This document shows, piece after piece, positions 1 to 8,551 of a stretch of DNA of 21,817 bases. The stretch spans positions 1 to 21,817 of the forward strand of contig CAJUAH010000044.1 of NCBI GenBank assembly GCA_910584375.1, read 5' to 3'. The stretch comes from an uncultured Acetatifactor sp. (lineage in GTDB: Bacteria > Bacillota > Clostridia > Lachnospirales > Lachnospiraceae). The notes under the pieces are model-generated. The model searched no databases, had not been told where the DNA came from, and saw only the letters and a program-made list of their open reading frames with translations. The position numbers and the translations under genes were made by a program. The first letter of the stretch is position 1; every line of letters begins with the position of its first letter.

Positions 1-508
1 CGTTCTCGATGTCGGTGAGGAGTTCAGAGAGGTCTTCGGTGGTCATGTCCCAGCCCGCTTTGAGTTCCTGTAGTCTCTGGCTGAATTGTGGGTAGTTTAG
101 GTCTATGTCTCCTGTGTCCAGGAGGCTACGGAGTTCGCCGAGTCTTCCTTTCACGGAGTGCAGGGTCTCTTCTATGGCGTCCATGCTTTGGGCCAGGGCG
201 GTGTCGTAGGAGGGGATGTCGCTCATGAGTTTGTTCAGGATGGCGTCCATGTGGGTGATGGTATCTTGATAGATGTCCCTCCGCAGTTTTCCGGACAGGG
301 CGTCGAGGTCGGAGCCCAGCGCGCCTACCTTGTATTCCGCATCTATGTTGCTATAGATAGCAGAGATGGCGGCGATGGAGGTTTCCATCTTCTGGCTGAT
401 ACTGATGGCCTGGGTCAGGATGGCTTTTCCCTGGGTGAGGAGTTCGTTTAGAGCGTTAATGTCGAAGGCTCGGTCCCGGTCTAAAGATACATTGTTATGG
501 TTTTTCAT
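1..508 (-). CDS. Partial hypothetical helical protein (possibly type VII secretion-related), C-terminus beyond the left edge
   Basis: The frame is open from an ATG at 506-508 to the window edge, giving 169 visible residues with no stop. An AAGGGGA ribosome binding site lies about 9 bases upstream. The translation starts MKNHNNVSLDRDRAFDINAL and is almost entirely amphipathic helix, with no signal peptide or membrane segment and regular hydrophobic spacing suggesting coiled coils. Helical N-terminal modules like this occur in LXG/WXG-type substrates of Firmicutes type VII secretion, but I see no diagnostic WXG or LXG motif, so that assignment is a guess. The C-terminal part, which would carry any toxin or enzymatic domain, lies outside the window. 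That the gene is real is fairly secure from the RBS and long open frame; its function is unknown. Confidence 0.7.
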   Translation of the reverse strand, partial: MKNHNNVSLDRDRAFDINALNELLTQGKAILTQAISISQKMETSIAAISAIYSNIDAEYKVGALGSDLDALSGKLRRDIYQDTITHMDAILNKLMSDIPSYDTALAQSMDAIEETLHSVKGRLGELRSLLDTGDIDLNYPQFSQRLQELKAGWDMTTEDLSELLTDIEN

Positions 509-765
509 GTTGTGTTTCCCCTTTTTATGGCTGGTTTCTCAAATAACATTGCTTTCGTAATTTTGTATCTCGTTTATATCTTGCATGATTCTTATAAAAT
601 AGATTAAATTTAATCAGTTGATACGTAAAGGGACAGAACTGTCAAATTCTATTCCCCATATTGCATAACACAGTATTTATCTGAACGCTCTCCACCGGCC
701 AGGCACCGTCCGGTCCGCCGCCGCATAATATATTCTAACAGAGTACACGACATAGGGAGCCACTC
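509..765. other. Divergent intergenic region with a 14-bp perfect palindrome
   Basis: This AT-rich spacer separates the leftward partial gene from the rightward DUF3888-like gene and should contain both promoters. A perfect 14-bp palindrome, GATTAAATTTAATC, lies at 602-615 and could be an operator. A short inverted repeat, GACAG-AA-CTGTC, lies near 633-644. I could not find a convincing -35/-10 pair for either gene. No RNA gene is apparent. Confidence 0.4.
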
Positions 766-1230
766 ATGAAACATATCGTACATATCAAATTGAGAACCGT
801 TTTGGGCATTGCCTGCCTGATGATCTGCATTCTGCCCACTACCAAAAATATAGGAAAAACAGAGGCTGCCGAGGAGACGCCCCCGGCCTATCCTTTCACC
901 TCAGACTGGACCGCTCTCCCTCTGTCGGACGTGGCGCTGGTCAACAGCTACCTGGCCCATATCGAGGAGGCGGCAACAGATTATTATGCCCGGAGAGGCG
1001 GGGAGATTCCCACCGTCTCCTGGTATTATGTCACACTCAAGGAATTAAATGCCGATACCCAGGCGGAAAACCCCACCGTACATATTTCCTTTACGCTCAT
1101 GCCCTATGTGGGAGCCCACGATCCGGTGGGGATAGACGAGGTGACTTTCGCCGCCTCCTACACCGGACAGATCAGCCTGCTGGAATACAGAAGGGTGGAA
1201 GATATACTCAGTGGGCATAGCGCCCGGTGA
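766..1230 (+). CDS. Small secreted DUF3888-like protein
   Basis: This gene encodes 154 residues from an ATG preceded by GGGAG at 6-base spacing. Residues 1 to about 34 form a signal peptide with a basic start, a hydrophobic core around LGIACLMICILP, and a likely cleavage after the Ala-Ala near residue 35. The mature part contains the pattern PYVGAHDPVGIDEVTF near residues 115-130, followed by a short strand ending in an aromatic/basic segment. This matches my memory of the Bacillus/Clostridia DUF3888 family, whose members share a PYxGxHxxVGxDxxTF motif and have no assigned function. It is predicted to be exported and act outside the membrane. Its end overlaps the end of the convergent LRR lipoprotein gene by 23 bases, so the two 3' ends share sequence. 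Family assignment is moderate; that it is a coding gene is likely. Confidence 0.78.
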   Translation: MKHIVHIKLRTVLGIACLMICILPTTKNIGKTEAAEETPPAYPFTSDWTALPLSDVALVNSYLAHIEEAATDYYARRGGEIPTVSWYYVTLKELNADTQAENPTVHISFTLMPYVGAHDPVGIDEVTFAASYTGQISLLEYRRVEDILSGHSAR

Positions 1231-2863
1231 ACTCCATCACCAGGCCGGTCAGGCAGGTGTCCTCGTATAAACTGCCCGGATACACCTCTTGTATCTCAAA
1301 GCGTACCTCCAGCATCCCGCCGTTTAACACCTTGATATCTCCCTCCGGCAGCATGAAATACTGTGGCAGGATCGTGTCCTCCAGCTCCAGAAAGGCGTAG
1401 GGGCGATCCTCCACATACATGAGCAGCTTTTTGACGCGGCCGTTCTCCTCCCATGTGTTTTGATTCCTGGCGTAGCCGTTTACAATGCATATCTCGCTGT
1501 AGCGCATGAAACCGTCCAGCTCCGGATCCCGGATCCCATAGGTCATGGCCTGCCATTTGTTATCAATGCCATAGGTACAGCTCTGCCGGTAAGTAAGACT
1601 CTCCCCGATGCCAGGGCCTTCCGCCCCCTCCGCCCAGGCCGCATGCCGATCCTGGATCAGCACATTGGACGGAGCATATCTTCCGCTTACGGAGGCCAGT
1701 TCTGAGGATGCCTCCACCTCCTGCTCAAAATCAAAACATCCGCACCAACTGGAGCAGCCGGGCCACTGCCAGTCGCTGTATCCAAAATTGGGGGCCTGCT
1801 CATCCTCCTCCCAGGAGCACCACTGATCCTCCGCAAGATTGGGATCGTCCCCATAGAAATAATTTCTCACTTCAGGCCGCAGCGTCAACGGCTCCGGGGC
1901 ATAGTTGACCACAGGTTCTTTGGACAGCACGATCTCCATGGAGTCGATGCCCCGTTCCCTGGCATATGCGGCCACCAGATTGTCCTGCTGCCCGTGGCCG
2001 TCGCCATAGCAGAGCAGAAAACCGTCGCGGCAGTCCGCAAATACCCCTTCCTCCAATACTGTGTCGATGTTGGGAATCAGCACCGTCCACAGCTCCCCAT
2101 TGCCCGCAAAGGCCCTCTCCCCTATAGCCAGCGGACGGTCGGGAAACGCCAGGGTCTCCAGGGCACAGTTTTCAAAGGCTCCCGCTCCGATCCGTTCGAT
2201 ATCCTCCGGCAGTTCCAGTCGGTTGATCTGCGTGTCCCGAAAGGCTCCCTCCCCCACTTCGGTCAGCGTAGACGGGAGGTACAGATCCTGTATATCCATA
2301 CCGGCAAAAGCCTCCTGTCCCACCGCCCTTACCGGCGCGCCGTTTATATCCAGCGGCAGCAGCAGATATTTATGCTGGCTATCCCTGCCGGTTATGGCCG
2401 ACATGGTTTCCCAAAAGCTGTCCCGGTACGGTTCGGCTATTCCTGTGATGGTCAGATAGGGGCGGCCGAAATGCCGCTCTATCTCATAGGAAAAAAGTTG
2501 CTCCAGAAGGGGAGGTGTTGTGTCAGCAATGAGATTCTCTCCAGTGGCAGCGTCTCCTCCAGCAGCGGCACTCCCCCTGGCAGACTCATTCGCCTGCATC
2601 CCCCGTCCCACGGGAAAAACCACCCACGCCCCTTTCGCAGAATCTGTGTCCTCTGTGTCTTCCCCCTGTCCTTCTGCGTCTGCCAAATCCCCTGCCGTCT
2701 GCTCCTCCGAAAAAGACGTTTCATTCGTTGAATATGCCCTGTTTTCTGCCGTATCCCCAGACTGTGCGCCGGGAACAGTCCCCGCGCCGCACCCGGCGCA
2801 CAGTAAACTGTCCACCAGAATGATTATGAAAGCATATGTAAAATTACCATTATGTCTGCCCAA
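1208..2863 (-). CDS. BspA-type leucine-rich-repeat lipoprotein with C-terminal discoidin/NADase-type glycan-binding-like domain
   Basis: I choose a TTG start at 2861-2863 because AGGAGG lies 9 bases upstream, while the upstream ATG at 2885-2887 has no RBS. This gives 551 residues and a clean lipoprotein signal peptide ending LLCAGC, with the lipidated Cys near residue 25. The order is: signal peptide; an acidic, low-complexity linker to about residue 110; BspA-type LRR_5 repeats at about 165-310 (units such as VGQEAF, VGEGAF, IGAGAF and IGERAF); a Trp/Cys-rich linker near 350-385; and a C-terminal beta-sandwich-like domain (about 385-551) with a YAPSNVLIQDRHAAWAEG segment. That segment resembles the NADase-type glycan-binding (discoidin-like) domain of clostridial surface proteins. 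The likely role is adhesion or ligand binding on the outer face of the membrane. It lies 150 bases downstream of recQ with no clear promoter of its own. Confidence 0.85.
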   Translation of the reverse strand: MGRHNGNFTYAFIIILVDSLLCAGCGAGTVPGAQSGDTAENRAYSTNETSFSEEQTAGDLADAEGQGEDTEDTDSAKGAWVVFPVGRGMQANESARGSAAAGGDAATGENLIADTTPPLLEQLFSYEIERHFGRPYLTITGIAEPYRDSFWETMSAITGRDSQHKYLLLPLDINGAPVRAVGQEAFAGMDIQDLYLPSTLTEVGEGAFRDTQINRLELPEDIERIGAGAFENCALETLAFPDRPLAIGERAFAGNGELWTVLIPNIDTVLEEGVFADCRDGFLLCYGDGHGQQDNLVAAYARERGIDSMEIVLSKEPVVNYAPEPLTLRPEVRNYFYGDDPNLAEDQWCSWEEDEQAPNFGYSDWQWPGCSSWCGCFDFEQEVEASSELASVSGRYAPSNVLIQDRHAAWAEGAEGPGIGESLTYRQSCTYGIDNKWQAMTYGIRDPELDGFMRYSEICIVNGYARNQNTWEENGRVKKLLMYVEDRPYAFLELEDTILPQYFMLPEGDIKVLNGGMLEVRFEIQEVYPGSLYEDTCLTGLVMEFTGRYAH

Positions 2864-2921
2864 CTCCCTATCCCTCCTGCCACGCATGTCAAACGATTAC
2901 TTTGCGCCCGTGCGGCACCGA

Positions 2922-2951
2922 TATGAACTCACGGTGGCTCTGACGAATCAC
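2922..2951. repeat. 30-bp direct repeat, copy 1
   Basis: This copy is 28/30 identical to 2988-3017, with a period of 66 bp. The core on the minus strand is GAGCCACCGTGAGTTCATA. Weaker similarity continues for about 25 more bases on the 2888-2921 side. It lies wholly between the recQ and LRR lipoprotein genes. It could be a unit of a dispersed intergenic repeat family, but only two copies are visible here. Confidence 0.75.
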
Positions 2952-2987
2952 CCCAGGCCATGGAAAACCTCGCGCTTGCGGTTACGG

Positions 2988-3017
2988 TATGAACTCACGG
3001 TGGCTCCGACAAATCAC
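2988..3017. repeat. 30-bp direct repeat, copy 2, overlapping the recQ stop codon
   Basis: This is the second copy of the repeat at 2922-2951, with two mismatches. Its end covers the recQ TGA at 3014-3016, so the repeat supplies the stop codon and may have trimmed or replaced the original recQ 3' end. Confidence 0.75.
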
Positions 3018-5404
3018 GCCTCCCCGCCGGGCAGCACGATCCTGTCTGTGTAGTAGTCCAGCACAGCCTGCTGCGCTGCGGCGGACAGGTAGACCACCTG
3101 ATACTGCGTGCCGTGCTGGCTGACCCTTGTATCCAGGAAAAATCCCGCCCGGTCGCCGCTCTCCGTCACGGTCTGGCCCCAGCGTCCCTCCCGGTAGACC
3201 TCCCGCACCCAGTCCTGGGCTGCGGCGTAACGCATGATCTCCGCCCCGGAGAGCTTTTGCACGGTCTGCAAGTCCGCCAGCCGGTTGAGCTCCACGGCCA
3301 GCTCCGTGGCCAGGCACATGTCCGTGGGGCGGAACTGCGCCGCGCGCATGGACGTCACCGTGAAGGGCTGTTTCTGCACCTTTATCTTCTTTTTACGAGC
3401 CGGAACTTCACCGGAAGTCTCCCCCTCCGGCGCTGGGGCCTGCGTCCAGAGCGTCATCTGCTCTTCCGCACTGTCCTTTTTTCTCCGGCCCGGAGTCCTC
3501 TCGGCAGGCCTGGCTCCGGTCAGCTCCCTCACCGCCTGGGCGGTTCCCTGCTCGCCGAAATAGGTCTTCTCCTTTCTGCCGCCGGTAAATTCCCGCACCG
3601 CAGCCACAAAAGTCTCCCCGTAGCGTTCGTATTTCCGCTCTCCCACCCCGGATACCTGCAGCATTTCCGCTCTGTCAAAGGGCAGGCGGATACACATTTC
3701 GATCAAGGTCTTGTCGCTGAATACCACATAGGGCGGTAGGTTCTCCGCCCGGGCCAACTCCATGCGCAGCTTTTTCAGCGCCTCGAAAAGCTCCAGTCCC
3801 CTGTGATTGAGGACGTCGGACTTGCGGGCTTTTCTGGTCTTCGCCGCGGCGCTGTCGCTCTCCCTGGCCCAGCGCAGGAGCAGGGTATCGTTTCCCTCCA
3901 GCAGCCCCTGGGCCTTATCGCATACCTTGAGGATGGCGTACTTGTCCGGGGTGGCCTCCAGGTATTCCCGTTGTTCCAGCTCCCGGACGATCTGTTTGAT
4001 CCGATCCTCGGAGTAATTTTGTAAGGCTCCGTAGGAGGCGCAGCGATCCGCGCCCAGTTCCAGCAGCTTAGAGCGTTTGTCCCCATGCAGCGTCCCGGCG
4101 ACCACATTGACGCCGTAGCGCTGCCGCAGCTCCAGGATGCAGGCGACGATCTGCCGGGCCGCCTCCGTGCAGTCCTGCTCCTCGTACTCCGCCTTGCAGG
4201 CGGAACAGTTCTCACAGCGCTGCATGCCGTATTCCCCGAAATATTCCAGTATGTATTTTCGCAGACAGCCCGTGGAGTAGGCGTAGTTGACCATGCTCCG
4301 CAGCCGCTGGACGTCCCGCTCCCTGACCAGCTCGTTCTCCTCCGGCTCAAGCTCCTCGTTGGGCGGCTTATTGTCCAGCAGATACTGATTCACCGCCACG
4401 TCCTGCCCGGAAAAGAGCATGATGCATTCCGACTCCGCGCCGTCCCGCCCGGCGCGCCCCGCCTCCTGGTAGTAGTTTTCCATGCTCTGGGGCATATTGA
4501 AATGCAACACATAGCGCACATTGGACTTGTCGATCCCCATGCCGAAAGCGTTGGTGGCCACGATCACAGGCTTTCTGTCATAGATAAAGTCCTCCTGGTT
4601 CTCGCTGCGCTCCTGGGCGGACAGCCCCGCATGGTATCTGGCCGCGGCGATGCCCCGGACGACCAGCGCCTCCTGCACTTTTTCCACGTTCTTGCGGGTG
4701 GCGCAGTAGACGATGCCGCTGTCCCCGGGATGGCTCTCGATGTACTGTATCACAAACTGCAATTTATTTTTGGGAGTTTCCACGCCAAAATAGAGGTTCC
4801 GGCGGTCAAAGCCGCTGATCAGCAGCTGGGGATCCCGCAGGCCCAGCACGGCGATGATATCGTCTTTCACCTGGCCCGTGGCCGTGGCCGTGAACGCAGC
4901 GATGACAGGTCTGGCGTTTAATTTCTTAATAAAAGAAACGATCTTGAGATAGCTGGGGCGGAAATCCTGCCCCCACTGGGAGATGCAATGGGCCTCGTCC
5001 ACGGCCACCATGCCGATCTGCGCCCTCTGGGCAAAACAGAGGAAATCCCATGTCTCCAGGCGCTCCGGCGCCACATAGATGATCTTGTATCTGCCGCCCA
5101 TGGCGTACTCCATGGCTTTCTGAATCTGCCCCTCCGTCAGGGAGCTGTTGATATAGGCGGCGTGTACCCCCGCCTGGTTCAGAGCCTGCACCTGGTCCTT
5201 CATCAGAGAGATCAACGGCGAGACCACCACCGTGATCCCCTGCAGCATCAGGGCCGGTACCTGGTAGCAGATGGATTTGCCCGCTCCGGTGGGCATGATG
5301 CCCAGCACGTCCCGGCCGGACAGGATGCTGTCAATCAGCAGCTCCTGGCCGGGGCGAAAATCGGTATAACCGAAGTATGTCTTTAATATTTCCTGTTTTT
5401 GCAA
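3014..5404 (-). CDS. recQ: ATP-dependent DNA helicase RecQ
   Basis: This is a 796-residue RecQ-family 3'-5' DNA helicase of the cytoplasm, used in recombination and repair of stalled forks. The start is a TTG at 5402-5404 with GGAGG 10 bases upstream. Visible motifs are Walker A MPTGAGKS (37-44), DEAH (136-139), TATA of motif III (172-175), motif V/VI ending QEAGRAGRDG (313-322), and the RecQ zinc site Cys380, Cys397, Cys400 and Cys403. A winged-helix RQC region follows at about 410-500 and an HRDC domain at about 535-608 (LPPYVVFSDKTLIEM and VSGVGERKYERYG). Beyond HRDC lies a charged linker and an extra C-terminal region at about 680-796 that I do not recognise, so the protein is about 190 residues longer than typical RecQ (about 600). 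It follows the helicase-nuclease gene by 62 bases on the same strand and is probably cotranscribed. Confidence 0.95.
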   Translation of the reverse strand: MQKQEILKTYFGYTDFRPGQELLIDSILSGRDVLGIMPTGAGKSICYQVPALMLQGITVVVSPLISLMKDQVQALNQAGVHAAYINSSLTEGQIQKAMEYAMGGRYKIIYVAPERLETWDFLCFAQRAQIGMVAVDEAHCISQWGQDFRPSYLKIVSFIKKLNARPVIAAFTATATGQVKDDIIAVLGLRDPQLLISGFDRRNLYFGVETPKNKLQFVIQYIESHPGDSGIVYCATRKNVEKVQEALVVRGIAAARYHAGLSAQERSENQEDFIYDRKPVIVATNAFGMGIDKSNVRYVLHFNMPQSMENYYQEAGRAGRDGAESECIMLFSGQDVAVNQYLLDNKPPNEELEPEENELVRERDVQRLRSMVNYAYSTGCLRKYILEYFGEYGMQRCENCSACKAEYEEQDCTEAARQIVACILELRQRYGVNVVAGTLHGDKRSKLLELGADRCASYGALQNYSEDRIKQIVRELEQREYLEATPDKYAILKVCDKAQGLLEGNDTLLLRWARESDSAAAKTRKARKSDVLNHRGLELFEALKKLRMELARAENLPPYVVFSDKTLIEMCIRLPFDRAEMLQVSGVGERKYERYGETFVAAVREFTGGRKEKTYFGEQGTAQAVRELTGARPAERTPGRRKKDSAEEQMTLWTQAPAPEGETSGEVPARKKKIKVQKQPFTVTSMRAAQFRPTDMCLATELAVELNRLADLQTVQKLSGAEIMRYAAAQDWVREVYREGRWGQTVTESGDRAGFFLDTRVSQHGTQYQVVYLSAAAQQAVLDYYTDRIVLPGGEA

Positions 5405-5466
5405 TCTGTATGTTCCTCCATATAAACTTGTGTCGTCCGATCCCCGCTCCCGAATATCCCACGCCG

Positions 5467-8400
5467 TCAGCGCATCCTCGAGAAGTAGTCCAGCAAAATA
5501 TTTTTGATGTAATTGTACCGCCTGGCATAGGAGTTCTCCACCCGGATCAGCTGCAGGTTGTGCGCCTCGCAGATGCGGTTCTTCTTCTCGTCCCTGCAGC
5601 GCACCGCCTCATCCTCGTAATGCTCCTTGCCGTCCAGCTCTACGGCCAGCATGGGCAGTTCCTGCTCCCCCTGTTTCTCATAGATCACAAAATCAAAGCG
5701 GCCGCTGTAAAACAGGTCGTCATATGTGTCGTTGCTCTGAAACACCTGGGAGATGGCAACTTCCTTGCGAATGGCATACCGGCTCTGGCTGAGCCAGATG
5801 TTTTCCAGGGCATGGCCCAGATTCTGTAGAAAAGCCTCCTCTGTGGCGGTGCTGAACGGTTTGACACCCAAGGCGCGGGAGTTGGCTTTCTTGGGTGTCA
5901 CGGCGGACTGGCCGTTGCTGCGCACATACTGCACCAGCTCATACAGGTCGTCCTGCTCGCCCTGTTGGTGCAGGCGGCTGAGATTCTTCTGGCTCCCCAG
6001 CACCACCAGCCTGTCCCTGGCCCGGGAGGTGGCCACATTGATCAGCTCCTTATTGTTTTTGAGCCACTCATAGGTGCGCGCCTGGGTCTGATCCGTGATG
6101 GCCGTGGAAAACAGGATCACATCCTTTTCGTCCCCCTGAAAAGCGTGAACCGTTCCACAGGCCACGTCGGTGACGCCCTCCTCTCTAAGCGCCTGCTCGA
6201 TCAACTGTTTCTGGTTCACAAAGGGCGTTATGATGCCGATGGATCGGTCCCGGTGGTCGGCGGCGTACCGGGCGATGGCCCGGGCCTCGGCGGGAGCCGT
6301 ATTTTTCATGTCGGAGCGGGCATCCTGCATGTCCAGGTACGCAAGGGGCGACGGCTCCTGGCTCACCGTGCGGATATGCAGCCGGGAATTGTAATATTTT
6401 CTGTTGTTAAATTCTATGATTCGGGGGTGGCAGCGGTAATGGTTGTGCAGCAGGATCTCGTCGCTGACCGCGTCGCAGGACAGATAGACCTTGTATATGG
6501 AATTTTTGCGGTAATCGTATTCCTCGGACACGCAGTACCTTTTCCGCAGTCTCTCGCCGGTCAGCTCGTCCAACAGGATCACCGGACTGAGCTGCTGCGG
6601 GTCTCCCACCAGCATCAGGCTGTTGCCCCGCAGGATGGGAACCAGAGACACCGCCGTGTTGCACTGGCTGGCCTCGTCCATGATCACCATGTCGAACATG
6701 GGCTCCGGGCTGCCCAGGCGGTGGGCGGAGATACAGGTGGTGGCGATGATGGGGAACACCTTTTGCAGCCGCTGCAGGTTCTTTTTATCCGCCAGGTATT
6801 TGGCAAAGTTTTCCGTGGCCTTGTCCAGATCCTGCTCGTCCAAAATTTCCCGCAGCTTGTCAAACTCCTTGTGATCCAGGCGTTTCATGTAGCTGGCTCC
6901 GGTATAATAGAGATACTTTTTCAGTTCTTCCACGTCGTCGTCCACCAGGGCCACGGCCTGTTCCTCGGACACGGCGCCCGCATTTTCCAGATGTTTTTTG
7001 ATCTGATTGAGCTGTCTGCCGCCCAGATCCGCCTGGAAAGGGAGCATCTGCGCGGACACTCCATGGCTGCTCTGGTATTCCAGCATGCGCTCGATGGTGG
7101 CCCTGCGCTCCTGATAATCCAGTATGTCGTCATATTTTTTCAGCAGCTCCGAGAGATCTCTGGCCCGCTGTTTCCGCTCGTCCTTATTGCGGCCCAGCGT
7201 GCCCTCGAACACCGATACGGACTGGGTGCGTCTGTACAGTTCCCGGATGTACAGGATGGCCTGCCGCACCATATCCCGGTTTCCCAGGCGCAGAATGGGA
7301 AAGGAGATGGGCTTGTCGTGATACCGCAGACCGGTCAGCCTGTCACATACGCCGTCTATGGGGTGATTGTTGTTGGATGCGAAGAGTACGGTTCTGTCGT
7401 TGAAAAAAGCGGTCACGATGGTATTGAGAATGGTATTGGTCTTGCCTGTGCCCGGCGGGCCCTGGATATAGGCCACCGGATATTTCATGGCTCTGTCGAT
7501 GGCCAGCAGCTGATCCATATTGACGCGCTGGCTCAGCAGGGTGATGGGGCTGGCCTGCCTGGCTCTGGGGCGATCCAGCAGATCCCCGAAAAAGGCCCGG
7601 ATGGGCACGGGGACCCTGTCTTCCCGGTACATTTTCAGGATGGCTTTGTATTCCCTGTGCAGATCCAGGGCAATGTCCATGCCCAGGCCGATGATATAGG
7701 GCATGTCATCCACCAGGCCGTAACGCCTCCCGGTGTGCCGGTTCACGCAGTCTTTGATCTTCTCCTGATTGCCCGCGAAATCCGCCAGCAGCTCATAGTC
7801 CTCCGCGTCCAGATATCTTCGGATGCTCTGTTTCGTGCCGTCCACGGTGAACTCCGTGCAGACCGTGATCTCCTCCTCCGGGCGCAGCGCCTTTTTCCTG
7901 ATATCCAGATTCAGGCCGCGGTAGGCCAGCACATGCAGCCCCTCCTTCACATGGACGCTGAGTATATTCATGGCCAGCCGCTGCAGACGGAGAGACCCGT
8001 CCTGTCGGGACGGCTGACTGGTTCTGTACTGAAAGCTTTTTACGATCTTCTGAAACTGTTCGTCGCTGAGCTCATAGGTCTCCCCGACGAGTTTTTCCCG
8101 ATCCAGATATTTAATCAGCTCAAAATCCGAGATATAGGGTCTGGTATCCAGGCGATTGCACATCTCCAGATAGTTCAGGATCTTGAGATTGGCCACGTTG
8201 TCGAACAATGCCTTATATTTGTGGGGATTTATAGAAATATCCCGCACAAGTTTTTCGTTCACCGGGCAATAGGAGCCGTCCACCACCTGGGAAGAGCGGA
8301 TGGAATCAATGCGAATGTTGAGGTCGGCCACCGTATACTGTCCCAGATGCAGTCCGTCCACGGACATGACTCTTCTGCGCACGTCTATGTCCCGAATGCC

Positions 8401-8502
8401 GATCCAGTATTTTGTGATTTTTTCCTCCTGGTTCAGATATTCGATGCTGAGCCATTTACCCTCATGGATGGCCTGAAAGATATCCCTGTATACCGCGTTC
8501 AT
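5467..8502 (-). CDS. WYL-like / Upf1-type SF1 helicase / DUF2726-like nuclease fusion protein
   Basis: This gene encodes 1011 residues from an ATG with AGGGGA just upstream. Residues about 10-77 resemble a WYL ligand- or nucleic-acid-sensing domain (KWLSIEYLN, then KYWIGIRDID, then IRIDSIRSSQVVD). After a helical region comes an Upf1/SF1B helicase core: Walker A GPPGTGKT (348-355), Walker B DEAS (609-612), GDPQQLSP (633-640), YRCHP (689-693), GTVHAFQGDE (783-792) and ATSRARD (824-830). Between motifs I and II is a long helical insertion (about 430-580). Residues about 880-1011 form a PD-(D/E)XK-like nuclease of the DUF2726/Vsr type, with Asp937, Glu955, Asp957 and Lys959 in RFDFVIYE and VELDGKEH. 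The predicted activity is ATP-driven unwinding of nucleic acid coupled to cleavage. The biological role is unknown; defence against phage is possible by architecture. It lies 49 bases after the cyclophilin gene, in the same operon. Confidence 0.9.
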   Translation of the reverse strand: MNAVYRDIFQAIHEGKWLSIEYLNQEEKITKYWIGIRDIDVRRRVMSVDGLHLGQYTVADLNIRIDSIRSSQVVDGSYCPVNEKLVRDISINPHKYKALFDNVANLKILNYLEMCNRLDTRPYISDFELIKYLDREKLVGETYELSDEQFQKIVKSFQYRTSQPSRQDGSLRLQRLAMNILSVHVKEGLHVLAYRGLNLDIRKKALRPEEEITVCTEFTVDGTKQSIRRYLDAEDYELLADFAGNQEKIKDCVNRHTGRRYGLVDDMPYIIGLGMDIALDLHREYKAILKMYREDRVPVPIRAFFGDLLDRPRARQASPITLLSQRVNMDQLLAIDRAMKYPVAYIQGPPGTGKTNTILNTIVTAFFNDRTVLFASNNNHPIDGVCDRLTGLRYHDKPISFPILRLGNRDMVRQAILYIRELYRRTQSVSVFEGTLGRNKDERKQRARDLSELLKKYDDILDYQERRATIERMLEYQSSHGVSAQMLPFQADLGGRQLNQIKKHLENAGAVSEEQAVALVDDDVEELKKYLYYTGASYMKRLDHKEFDKLREILDEQDLDKATENFAKYLADKKNLQRLQKVFPIIATTCISAHRLGSPEPMFDMVIMDEASQCNTAVSLVPILRGNSLMLVGDPQQLSPVILLDELTGERLRKRYCVSEEYDYRKNSIYKVYLSCDAVSDEILLHNHYRCHPRIIEFNNRKYYNSRLHIRTVSQEPSPLAYLDMQDARSDMKNTAPAEARAIARYAADHRDRSIGIITPFVNQKQLIEQALREEGVTDVACGTVHAFQGDEKDVILFSTAITDQTQARTYEWLKNNKELINVATSRARDRLVVLGSQKNLSRLHQQGEQDDLYELVQYVRSNGQSAVTPKKANSRALGVKPFSTATEEAFLQNLGHALENIWLSQSRYAIRKEVAISQVFQSNDTYDDLFYSGRFDFVIYEKQGEQELPMLAVELDGKEHYEDEAVRCRDEKKNRICEAHNLQLIRVENSYARRYNYIKNILLDYFSRMR

Positions 8503-8551
8503 TTGTCCCCTGTTCCTCTTCCCCTCCGAGATTTCACCGAGATATCCCTGC

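Noticed and set aside
1994..2731. A 245-codon plus-strand open frame opposite the LRR lipoprotein gene
   Set aside because: The opposite frame has LRR repeats, a lipobox and a discoidin-like domain; this frame has no domain and an implausible basic composition.
2922..3017. A CRISPR array in the repeat pair
   Set aside because: There are only two copies, they are not perfectly identical, the 36-bp gap resembles the repeat flanks, and no cas genes are present.
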